From Cylindrobasidium torrendii FP15055 ss-10 (lineage: Eukaryota; Basidiomycota; Agaricomycetes; Agaricales; Physalacriaceae): a DNA stretch of 20,824 nucleotides. The stretch covers positions 1-20,824 of the forward strand of contig KN880784.1 in the NCBI GenBank assembly GCA_000934385.1, in the 5' to 3' direction. The notes beneath the pieces are model-generated. The model had not been told where the DNA came from and did no database searches. It saw only the letters and a program-made list of their open reading frames with translations. The stretch's first letter is position 1, and each line of letters opens with the position of its first letter. A program made the translations under genes and the position numbers. Shown here piece after piece: positions 9,517 to 18,437 of the stretch.

Positions 9517-11541
9517 TTATGCCCCGCCTATGTGACCAGCCACTGCAACTCCTTCGAATGATTGCGGAATCATTGGCATACCAGGCTTGACGGGGGTGCC
9601 CGATATAGAGACATTCAACGAACGAACTTGCTCACGAGGAATGAATTCTCCCAGAGGCTGAAAACAAGTATCAAAAAAATCCCATTCAGAGGCAGAGAGC
9701 GACTTGCAGTCTGCGCACGCCACGACAGCGCCCGGTCCAGATACGGCGTCACACTCTGGGGATCGAGAGAGCTGATATTTCCATGCTCGATGATTGCATC
9801 GTTGAGAGGGATGTATCCCGAGGTCTCGACAGCTAGCGCGGGCTCGTCCGCCATGAAACTATGGACATGCTTTAGCACCACATAAGACGATTGAAAGGAA
9901 TGAACTTACCTGTTTGCCCATGCGTACCGCGCTCCGACATAACTGGAAGAGTCGTATCCCTCTGTCGAATTCTCCGTCCCTTCGCCAAGGAATATCAGCA
10001 CCTCGAAACTCGTGCCGTACTCCTGCGAGTTGAACGACACACGAGCTTGCCACTCCCATACAGAGGAATTGGCGTTGGCGACGCCGCGGTTGCTCTGGCC
10101 GTACAATTGGTTGACTCGTGCCGCGATGGCGGTCTGCGTTTCCGACGCCGACGCCGATACACTGATACTATTGAAGTCGGGGTAGCTGTACCCGCCCACG
10201 GATGTGGTGAGGACGTCGTTCGAGTTCCAGTACGTCGTGCTCGTTCGCCAGAATGGGGTCAAGTCTTACGAAGAGGGTCAGATGTTATAAGAACAGCCTT
10301 GTCGATGGAAAGGGACGTACCGCTGGTTGCGCCAATAGTCGAACCCGCCTGGATGGTCCAAGTACCAGACGGCGTGTTATCCTGGGAGACCCAAACCCCT
10401 GGGTTCAACGCAGACCAAAGAGCAATCATACGGTCGACGTTGCAGTGGTGGAGATAGAAGATCGGGTCGAACCCTCGAAACGAGACGAGTTTAGACGGCC
10501 AATTGAGCGGATTTGGTTTGGCACTCACCAGCAGTACTGATGTCGCCCATATGTCCAATCCCACCCACAAGGACGTGGATGTCGTCGTGGATGGCTTCAA
10601 TACTGTCCGCAGGGGAGCCAGCCTGAGTGCGAGCGTTGCTAAATTGAGGCCAAGTGTGAACATTGGTCAACGTGCTATACATCCTGTTACGAATGGAGTT
10701 TCCATTCGCAAGCAGCTTGCTGAAATAGGGTCAACTTAACGGACGGGGCATAAAAACGAAGACACTAGGCGCACCTCGTAAGACTGGGGATATTATCTGT
10801 TGCACTCGCGCTGGTACTGGTCGGCTGGCGAAGTGTGGTTGGCCACTGATTATACGGCGAGTTTGGGAAGCTCTGATGCGAATTATTTTGGAATGCATAG
10901 CGCCGGAAAGGGTTCGCCATGGTCGCAATATTGCCATTCGGCGCGCGGTAGCTGATTGTATCGAGCTGGTAGACTTGTACTGGCGGGAGAGCATTTGCAG
11001 CCCAGTCCCAGTACGGCTGGCGAAGGACGCTGGCAGCGTTCTGAAAGGTAGCACGGAGAGCCGGTGTGTAGGTATTTGCAATTGTTGCGGCTTCCGCTTG
11101 GATGAGTTGCTGAAAGTGCATATGCGTTAGATGATACGCGAGCTAGTCGCGCATAGGTTGACAAACCTCAAAGAAGAAGACGTAGGGACGGTGCCATGTC
11201 GGGAAGAGGGTGTTGCGATGAGTGCAATATCCCATTGCCGGGGTTCCAGGCGGCGGTTGGCTGCTGCCAGAATCATTCCACTCTTCGTATGGGAAGCCAT
11301 GGATGCCTGCCACGGCATAGTACGAGTTCACCACCGATTCTGGACGACTGTAGATGTTTCCTGTAGGAATAATCAGCAAGGAAAACGTGATATAACGGTT
11401 CGGTTACGCACGAAGGGCCTGAACATACAGAGAAAACTGCGTTTCGTCCCCGACAAAATCATAGATGTCGCGACGGTTGGGACGGGGGTCGCTCGCAGAT
11501 CCAGTAAATGGTGCGCCGGTAATAAGAATGGAGGGAGCCAT
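9517..11541 (-). CDS. Tyrosinase (polyphenol oxidase)
   Basis: This is a binuclear type-3 copper enzyme that oxidises phenols to quinones, as in melanin formation and browning; there is no signal peptide, so it is probably cytosolic. Eight exons (11541-11412, 11360-11167, 11109-10775, 10719-10529, 10473-10321, 10264-9910, 9858-9708, 9657-9517) give 549 residues with all phases consistent. CuA: His64 ([10 protein letters not shown]), Cys89-Thr-His91 (CTH, the thioether Cys) and His100 (FPTWHRPY). CuB: His264 and His268 ([10 protein letters not shown]) and the HHCNVDR motif at 292-298. The C-terminal lid domain usual in latent fungal enzymes is present ([10 protein letters not shown]..., FEVLIFLG). 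Glu261, the likely water-keeping residue, is kept, but the residue after His264 is Asp, where Asn is typical of tyrosinases. The last intron (9707-9658) has a GC-AG boundary. A TATA-like element lies at 11586-11592. Confidence 0.93.
9658..9707 (-). other. GC-AG intron in tyrosinase
   Basis: The 50-nt intron runs from GCAAGT to TTGTTTTCAG on the minus strand. The only GT donors nearby that pair with this acceptor (9718, 9703, 9723) give the wrong frame. The GC donor restores the frame exactly, joining LSWRAQT to [11 protein letters not shown] as in other fungal tyrosinases. Confidence 0.7.
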
Positions 11542-11585
11542 AGTAGAGGAGTCAAGCTAGGGTAATGTGTCGAGGGCCAAAGCGG

Positions 11586-11592
11586 CTTTATA
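11586..11592 (-). promoter_or_regulatory. TATA-like box of tyrosinase
   Basis: TATAAAG on the minus strand lies about 45 bases upstream of the ATG at 11541. Confidence 0.5.
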
Positions 11593-12014
11593 CGAGTTCC
11601 TCTGTTCCTAGCTCAGCAAAGCATTACGAATGTCCGCGTCCCAGAAATGTGTTGGCCAAGAGGCACGGCCGCCCATAGCGGCAGCTACCAATTCACAAGG
11701 TTAGCGCTATGAAGTATCGAAATGACAGTTGGGACGAACTGTGTAGGACGGACAAGCGGAATGTTTTGACTGGGGTCAGAAGGTTGTAAATAAAGGGACC
11801 CCAGGAATTGCCTCAGGACGCTCAGTGAGAACTGACTGATCATAAGATGATGGGTGTACGAAGGCAAGCCCAAGCGCTATCACGTGCATTGCCTTGTGTA
11901 GTCGAGTCCCTTGCGACAGATTCACCGCCGAGAAATGAAGGCCATCAGGACTTCATTTTGGCTTTCAGCTGAGCAACAGTGAGGTACCTCGAAATAAACA
12001 CCCTATGCTAAAAA

Positions 12015-12042
12015 TTCAAGCTTCTGGTCCTCGAAGCTTGAA
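12015..12042. repeat. Inverted repeat, 10-bp perfect arms
   Basis: TTCAAGCTTC (12015-12024) and GAAGCTTGAA (12033-12042) are exact reverse complements around an 8-nt loop. Further GAAGCTTGAA/AACTTC copies follow at once (12040-12056). Confidence 0.7.
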
Positions 12043-12064
12043 GCTTGAAACTTCAGATGGAGAT

Positions 12065-12096
12065 ATTCGGACTTGTCAAGGCGACAAGTCCCGAAT
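12065..12096. repeat. Hairpin, 13 bp with one bulge
   Basis: ATTCGGACTTGTC (12065-12077) pairs with GACAAGTCCCGAAT (12083-12096) around the 5-nt loop AAGGC, with a single extra C bulged. It lies 120-150 bases past the stop codon of the gene on the minus strand. Confidence 0.7.
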
Positions 12097-12214
12097 GCCC
12101 GTGTTGGGTGAGTAAAGATGTCTTTCCATTGGTCGAAAAAAATTAATAGAGTCGTGAAATGTCGTTGTATTTCTGTGTTCAATGTAAGGCCTTTAAGTCA
12201 CGTAGCATGTATGT

Positions 12215-13385
12215 CTATGCTTCAGTCTCAGCCTGAAGCTTCCTATATTCAGCGAAAGCTTCGTCAGCCTCTGCCTCCAACCGTTTCTCTTCCATATCTA
12301 TAGGTATGTTTTTCCACTGTATCGCTTTCTCCCAAGGCTCCATGACACCTTGACGGGGACAGTTAAACATCCACGCTGCTCCCGTGTTGTCCTCTCGCAA
12401 AGGATAGACAGATTTCGGATACGCATTCCGGAGCTTCTCCCAATCATCCCACGCTTTGCCACCAGACGGTCCCATGGTGTCCGGCAGCGCGTATGACATG
12501 AGGACGAGGTGGTCCGACAGCGTCTCCAGAGCAAATAACTCCGAAAGCGATTCAACGTCACCCGTCTCGGGATCAAGTAGAATGAGAATAACAAGTTCCT
12601 TTCGTACATCTGCATCCAGAAGCATCTCTATATCTTCCATAATATCTCCGGCATGCCAGTCCTGAATAGCAACGTTGAACACAACGATTTTCATCATGGT
12701 GCAGATGCTATGAGTGATCTCCTCCCACTCCTCGGTAGATACTTTGTGTTGCTCTCTGCTCATGATGGAGATGTAGAAATGATCAATCGGTAGATCTAAG
12801 TAAACGTCGAAGAAAAGATCCGGCGCGTTCGTCGAAAGAAACTTGAGATTCGAGTGGTTGCCCTTGGAAAACTGGAAATCGTGTATGGGAAATGTCAATG
12901 GTGTGTTCGAGTCGTCGACGATATTCCATTCCAAGGCAAAGGATGTTATGCCTGTGCAAGTTCCCAAAACAGTGTGCATTGCCATGAGGTCGACTGGGGA
13001 ATATCCAACACCGAATGCGGCGTCACACACAACGTCGATGTGCTTGACATGCTTGTGGAAGAACTTCTTAGCATCTTGACGAAGCATAATGCCCTGCGCA
13101 AAGTGCTGCAGGTCAGTGCTCTGTTCGTCGTCGTCCTCGAGGCGAATTTCCAACGAAACGGAAAAATATAAGGCGGGTTCGACCCTATGGTAGTTACCAT
13201 GAGTCAAGAGCCGCGTATTTCGAAGAGTTGCACACGCACCATTTCTTGACATCTTTCGACACTTGTGCCATTCTACCGGCACTCGCTCTGTCATGTGAAG
13301 CTGCCGATTCTATGATGAGGCGCGCGACATCCAACGGCAGGTTGCGAAGATGTCCGCCGATAGACTCTGTCTCTTGAGCAGACAT
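12215..13385 (-). CDS. F-box-like orphan protein
   Basis: Two exons (13385-13240 and 13184-12215) give 371 residues. The intron (13239-13185, 55 nt) is GTGCGT...CCATAG and joins VSKDVKKW to VEPALYFSV in frame. The N-terminus GGHLRNLPLDVARLIIESAA followed by AQVSKDVKKWVEPALYF has the layout of the short F-box-like motif at the head of many agaric proteins of this length. The body has no domain that I can name. The C-terminal helix EEKRLEAEADEAFAEYRKLQ is strongly charged and probably coiled. I start at 13385 (MSAQETES) because it lies next to the conserved part; an in-frame ATG at 13412 would add nine residues. A TATA-like CTATAAAG lies about 75 bases upstream. Calling it an SCF adaptor is inference. 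Confidence 0.75.
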
Positions 13386-14379
13386 GGTGATAATAGATGG
13401 ATGTGAGGGCAAAAGGGTGGGAAAGTGTGGGCTGGAGAGAGTGAAAATGCCTGCCCTTCTTTATAGGAAAAAAAAACGAGACGTCCAGTAAAGTAGTTTA
13501 GTGTACAAACAATGAGACTCCCGGCATACACACCTCGGATATGTACATTGGTCGATTCTTACAACGTACAAATGATCCTCGATCATGCCTACTAATTAGG
13601 CATGGTAGTTGTAAGATATTTCCGCATCGGGATGTAAGATAGCATTACAACAGATCTTTGTCTTCGTCTCGAACTCCACAGCTCCCTTGGGACTCTTCGG
13701 CATTTCTGTGCGCTGAGCTAACAAAACGACTGGACTCTACAAACAGAAATCCCACCTCGCTTGGTTGATGGTTGCGATTCCCGGAGATTCCAACATACGT
13801 CGAGCAGTCCACTGCGTAGGTAATGCACAGCGAAGATCTTGAAGGTCGAATTTTCGATGAGTACATAATATTTCTATGTTCGCCTTTGTGGCCTACGTTA
13901 CATGCCGCCTTTTGTGTATAAATTGTCACTTACGGCGTGTGCTTCTGAAGCATTATCGAGCCTTCAGTTCAATTTCGAGATAACCGCACTGCACCGCGCA
14001 CGTCGAGATATCGAATTTTCAAACTTCAAGTCGTCGCATACGCACTGGTATGCAGGCAACTGCACGCAGTTGTCTCAAGCTTCGCAAAGACACTCGTGAA
14101 GCGGAGGCACGCCAATGTTCGAAGTAAAAACAATCTGAATTTTGTTACAGTATGATGTACGTACACAAGTACGAACAGAGAGCAAGTCGCAGATCTCCTT
14201 CACGTCCAAGTAAACGAAACAGTCAATATATGCCTCCTTTCCCCCGACGCATCCACGGAATGAAGAATGCGTCAGTGAATATAGAGGCAAGGATAGTTCA
14301 CGCATTCACACCAGACCAATCAACAGGGATCAGCGAAAGCAAAGACAGCATAAAATATCATATATCGTACAACATCCAT
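13386..14379. other. Intergenic region
   Basis: This region lies between the start of the F-box-like gene and the end of RPL10. It holds the TATA-like box at 13459-13465. A minus-strand open stretch at 13645-13929 contains three or four Cys (CITYAVDCSTYVG, GSCGVRDED) but has no signal peptide or family that I recognise, so I do not call it a gene. The part next to 14380 is probably the RPL10 3' UTR. Confidence 0.4.
13459..13465 (-). promoter_or_regulatory. TATA-like box of F-box-like gene
   Basis: TATAAAG on the minus strand lies about 75 bases upstream of the ATG at 13385. Confidence 0.45.
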
Positions 14380-15137
14380 CTATGCCTTGAGCTGGTTGCG
14401 AAGGTTCTTCTCGAGGGGGCCCTTGGGGCGAATGAACTGGACGTATGCACCGTCGGGGAGGACGCGCTTCTCCTCCTTGAGGCGGAGGTACTCGGCCTTG
14501 TCGACCTGAGTGAAACCCCACTTCTTGGAGACAATGATTTTCTGGCGACCGGGGAATTTGTAGCGGGCACGGCGGAGAGCCTCCATGACCACCGGGGAGT
14601 TGGCCTCCTTACAACGGATAGACATGATAACCTGGCCAATGTTGACACGGGCGACGGTTCCGTAGGGCTTGCCCCAGGCACCACGCATACCGGTCTGCAG
14701 ACTAAGCGAGAGGATAAGTAAGGCGCCATGCCGGCGTCGATGAACACGCACCGATCGGCACCAGCGCAAGACAACATCTTGTTGATACGAATGACGTGGA
14801 AGGGGTGTACGCGCACGCGCAAGTGGAAGGAGTCCTTTCCGGAGGTCTTGGTCACATACTTGTTGCAGCAGATACGGGCGGCCTCGAGGGCCTCGGATGA
14901 GAGCTGCTCGTACTCGTCGGAAACAAGGTGGGCGCAGAATGGGAAATCGTCGACGGGGGCACGCTTACGGCCAAGGTCGAAAATGCGGATCTGTCAGCAG
15001 AAATAGATTGGTAAGCACGGCGACGAGCAAGGCAGCGGGTCGCGCACCTTGGGATCCGGGACACCACGGTTGTACCTCGACTTAGGGTACGGCTTGTTCT
15101 TGCAGTAGCGGTAGCAGCGAGCGGGACGGCGACCCAT
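14380..15137 (-). CDS. RPL10: 60S ribosomal protein L10 (uL16)
   Basis: A component of the large cytosolic ribosomal subunit, needed for subunit joining and for the tRNA-binding centre. Three exons (15137-15048, 14990-14752, 14701-14380) give 216 residues, within the usual 213-221. It starts [20 protein letters not shown] and runs through [20 protein letters not shown] and the very conserved [20 protein letters not shown], ending with an extended basic tail. Introns of 57 and 50 nt fall at residue 30 and inside Arg110. Upstream, a GTATGT donor at 15290 and a CTGATTGCTCAG acceptor ending at 15149 suggest a 142-nt intron in the 5' UTR, common in fungal ribosomal protein genes. The family and its name are secure. 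Confidence 0.97.
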
Positions 15138-15683
15138 TGCGAATTCTGCTGAGCAATCAGCAAATGCGCCCTATCAACCCATCCGCCCTCATCCAGAGTC
15201 TCCAGCATCCATCCAACGCAAATCTTGCAGAATCCGCATATTTTCCTTCACAGACGACGACGAGGACGGCGGGAAATCAAACGGACATACATTTGGGGGG
15301 TGATGGGGGTTGGAAGATGAGCTCGACGACGAGCCTTTTTATCCGGGTGATTTTGATGAGTAAGGCCAGGCCCCATGAGTAACCCGCGATCGGGGAGGAC
15401 CCGGGTAGGCTCAGTCAGCCGTCGGCACCTTCCGCACAGTGCATTCTCTCCGTGATGGCGCCATGGCCGCCCAACTAGTAATGACTCCCACAGGTACTTC
15501 TCCGCATTTTCACCTGGCATAAGCGTCCAAGACATCCAGTCACCGACCTTGATAATACCCGCCTCGAGTCATGGTGATCTGATCCACTACCGAGTCCGAC
15601 GCCCTTTGGCGCCTTAGCCTTGCGGTCCAACATCATTGCTTGCCTCAACGAGTCTCATTATGATCATGACTATGGTGGGATAC
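15138..15683. other. RPL10 promoter and leader region
   Basis: This region holds the RPL10 5' flank, probably including a UTR intron (15290-15149), and the 3' flank of the BTB gene that ends at 15684. No other gene is supported. Confidence 0.45.
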
Positions 15684-16816
15684 TTAACGCATGCCTATGA
15701 TGAACCGCCGAACTTCAGCTTGAGCTTGAACTTTCGGCTCCTCCCATGGATCCAGTCCAAACAAGCTCGGCAACTTCTCCCACAGGGCATTCAAGTTGGC
15801 TTTCTCCGTGGCACACCACTCGTCGTAGCAGCTGCTGCATAATTTGTCGTCCGGTACCGGGCCACTCTTCGTCTGTACAAGGTGATGGATTTCGCGAGCA
15901 GGTACCCTTTCGCTCATAAAGATATCTCTTCCCTGGACATTCCCAAGCGCATCGAGAGCGTTCAATCGACCAGATAAACACTCCTTGTTGCAGCGCTGTG
16001 CTCGCGGAGCCATTCGGTCGGCCAGATACTGAAGGTCGCCCTCCAGCGTGTGAATACCGATGGGACGCGGCACTAAGCAGGCGTAAGTACGCCTATCTGC
16101 CGGCTGACTTGGCGCACGAAGGACACGAGAGACTTCTTCGCTGAACCGCTCTCGTCCAGAAATAAGTCGAGCGCCGTCATCAGGGTGAAGAAGCGTTTGC
16201 CTTTTCAAGCAGGCCGCCATGTCGTCCTGTATCGCACAGTAGAATGCAACAGGGAGGATCGACGGTGTGTCCTGCGCCATACGGATGGCGTAGACGAAGT
16301 GGTCGTTTGCGTTTTCGTCTGGAATCAGCGACTTCGCTTGCGGAGTCAGCGCCTCCTTTGGTCGCTTTCTGGAACTATCGTAGATCTTGCGCAGATGCTG
16401 CGAGATGTCGTCCTTCAGCGACTGGCACAGGTATTTACGACCCATGTGTAGCATTGCCTCTAGTAAGTCCTTGAAAGCAACAGCTTTGCTGCACGGAACA
16501 AAGTATCTCGAGAGCTTTTAATAAAAACTAACGACGACACGCGGTAGACGCACCGTATCTCATAAATGTAACCAAGAAAATGCTTGATCTCGTCCGCCGA
16601 GTCGGTGAGTGGCAGCTCTGGTTTCTCTTCTTCGGCGCGCGCCACTTCGTGTAAATCCTTGAAGAATTGTGCATGCTTTGCTAGAACCCCACGATGAACG
16701 CAGAAGCCGCGCGAGGGTTTGGCACTGATGAGAATGATGTTCCCATCGCTGAACCAATACTTCTCGTCGGGTTCGTAGTGGGCCGCGACCGCGGTTGCAT
16801 CGATGCTGGAGTCCAT
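15684..16816 (-). CDS. BTB/POZ domain protein (copy 2)
   Basis: Two exons (16816-16554 and 16506-15684) give 361 residues. It is a paralog of the BTB protein at 7119: the N-terminal WFSDGNIILISAKP, GFCVHRGVLAKHAQFFKDL and HFLGYIYEIRYF line up with WFDDGSIILISAEP, GFCVYRGLLARRADFFKDL and HFLNYIFDPRYF. The single intron (16553-16507, 47 nt) interrupts the same Arg codon in the same phase as in copy 1; its acceptor reads CTCGAG. The C-terminal part again carries a Cys pair (LCSSCYDEW) and ends near LPSLFGLDPWE; a further CNKEC sits before it. As for copy 1, a CUL3-adaptor role is possible but not shown. An in-frame ATG at 16867 would add 17 residues; I start at MDSSIDATAV because the paralog starts a similar distance from the domain. 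Confidence 0.88.
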
Positions 16817-17254
16817 TGCGCTTGTAGATGGTGCTTGGATGGTGCAGTTCAATGTGGTAAGATGCAAAGCGATAGCGAATCATCGAACATGAGGCAAGTT
16901 ACTTTGGTACTTCCCACGCTCAGCCCGGAAGGTGCCAACCCCCATTCTGACTACCTAGCGATGTGATACTTTTGTCCACTAGGGCGAAAGACAAATGCTC
17001 ACGGGCCGCTAATTTCGAGTGTGCTTTAAGAACATCGGCGTACCACTTCGATTGTGCTTACAACATACCACAATTTACAAATGCCGTTTTTGCACATAAA
17101 TATTGTGGCGCCGGCCCGCTTCTCCGAAAACGCGCGTAGATCGATCATCGCACGCGTTACGCGTTTGCATCTTCCCAGAGTGAACGTGACTGCTTTACCT
17201 CTTGCTGCCAACACACATCTTAAAACCGTTCAAAGACTTCATTGATACTACGCC
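16817..17254. other. Divergent intergenic region
   Basis: This region separates the starts of the BTB gene (minus) and the PITH gene (plus). No TATA box, repeat or further gene was recognised. Confidence 0.4.
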
Positions 17255-18136
17255 ATGACATCGACCTCAACAAATGAACCACAAAGCCTGCTTTCAATGC
17301 TGGATTTGTCCCAAACGAACTGCTTGAACGAATCGCCCGAAAACAACATCAAGAACATTGTAGGCGGAAAGAAGAAAAACACGACTGGGGTCAGCTCAAT
17401 TTTACCTCATTTATCGTGTCTCTGACGAGTTTCTTCACATTCCTTTTCTTTCCCTTCCTCGTCCCATTCGTGTCATGCCTACCACTTGCATATGCACCTA
17501 ATTAGGGTCACCTCTTGTCGGACGCAGACGAACAACTGTTGATTACGCTTGCGTTTACACAAGCCATCCGCGTACGCTCCATCGTCATTGGGACAAAGGA
17601 AGGTATGTCATCGCGTTCCCTCCCCATCGTTCACCTTGATACTGTTCGAGCATTTCGCAAATCTATCCTCCTCTTTAACACAGTCTGATGGTACGCAGAC
17701 CACATCGCACAAGCACCTTCGAAGATAAAACTTGCTATCAACAACATGTCCATGGATTTCGATAGCTTCGAGGACGTGCAAGAGATAGAACTGAGCAAAG
17801 ACGATGTGAACGGGGTCAAGGAGATTCCACTACGCTATGTACGCTTCCAGCGTGTCACAAGCCTCCATGTACGTCGTGGGCATTCAAACGTTCTTCATCT
17901 CCCCCTTTCCCCACTCATGCCATGCGTCCACATTCTTACCTCGTATCTGCAGATCCTTGTAGACGCCAACCAGGATGGGGAGGATGAGACGCGCATTGAT
18001 GTCCTCGACGTAATCGGAATCCCTGTCGAGTGAGTGTCTCTCCATTGGCCCATGAACTTTGGCTGATTGACAACGCCTTAGAACCACAAAAGACCTTGCA
18101 GGTCTGAAGAACCAAGAGCACGACCATGACCACTAA
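17255..18136 (+). pseudogene. PITH-domain protein gene, frameshifted as read
   Basis: Five exons (17255-17390, 17506-17602, 17699-17868, 17953-18029, 18082-18136) encode a stand-alone PITH domain, the module found at the C-terminus of proteasome-associated thioredoxin-like TXNL1 and in PITHD1. Markers in order: LSQTNCLNESPE, NNIKNIVGGKKKNTTG, HLLSDADEQLLITLAFTQAI, MDFDSFED, LRYVRFQRVTSLHILVDANQ and an acidic/His tail DHDH. Every join is in phase except inside exon 1: after SPE the conserved frame is reached only if the run of five A at 17340-17344 were one base shorter. As written the ATG frame ends in the first intron. This is either a recent lesion or a base-call error. The other four exons are intact, which favours an error or a young allele. 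Its introns (115, 96, 84, 52 nt) are longer than those of its neighbours. Confidence 0.8.
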
Positions 18137-18437
18137 ATGTAGTCGCCATAGAAGGGCTTAACTTGTACAGTAATGCGACATGTAATGGTGCAGAATGTTC
18201 CTTGTAAACTACCCAACATTGCAAGATTTCTATGGCACGAACCACGCAGTGGAAAACGGACTGAACTTTCCCGTATTTGGTGCGCATCTACCAACCGCAT
18301 TGCAATCATGCAGCTCCTCCTCGTGTACTGTGTGTGTGTGTGGGCACAGTGGTACACCGCCGGTTCGGCAGCTCCGATCGCAGGGCGCCTAATTACACGA
18401 ACCAAACTCCTTCTCTTTTCACCATCATCACTCCAGA
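18137..18437. other. Intergenic region with TG microsatellite
   Basis: This is the 3' flank of the PITH gene and the promoter of the F-box gene. Seven TG units lie at 18329-18342. No gene was seen. Confidence 0.45.

Larger units (their letters stand above)
11542..12214. other. Intergenic region with two hairpins
   Basis: This region holds the tyrosinase promoter (TATA-like at 11586-11592) and the 3' flank of the F-box-like gene. Two strong hairpins sit at 12015-12042 and 12065-12096. No gene was found. Confidence 0.5.

Noticed and set aside
9891..10457. 188-codon plus-strand open frame
   Set aside because: It is antisense to tyrosinase exons 5 and 6 and crosses a needed intron.
13174..13185. 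GGGTTCGACCC, like a tRNA T-arm
   Set aside because: It lies at the start of a coding exon, and no acceptor stem, D-arm or anticodon arm can be formed around it.
13645..13929. Cys-containing minus-strand open stretch as a small secreted protein
   Set aside because: There is no signal peptide, no convincing splice structure and no family match.
14152..14721. 189-codon plus-strand open frame over RPL10
   Set aside because: It is antisense to conserved uL16 exon 3; its Leu/Val/Glu-rich makeup is a codon-bias shadow.
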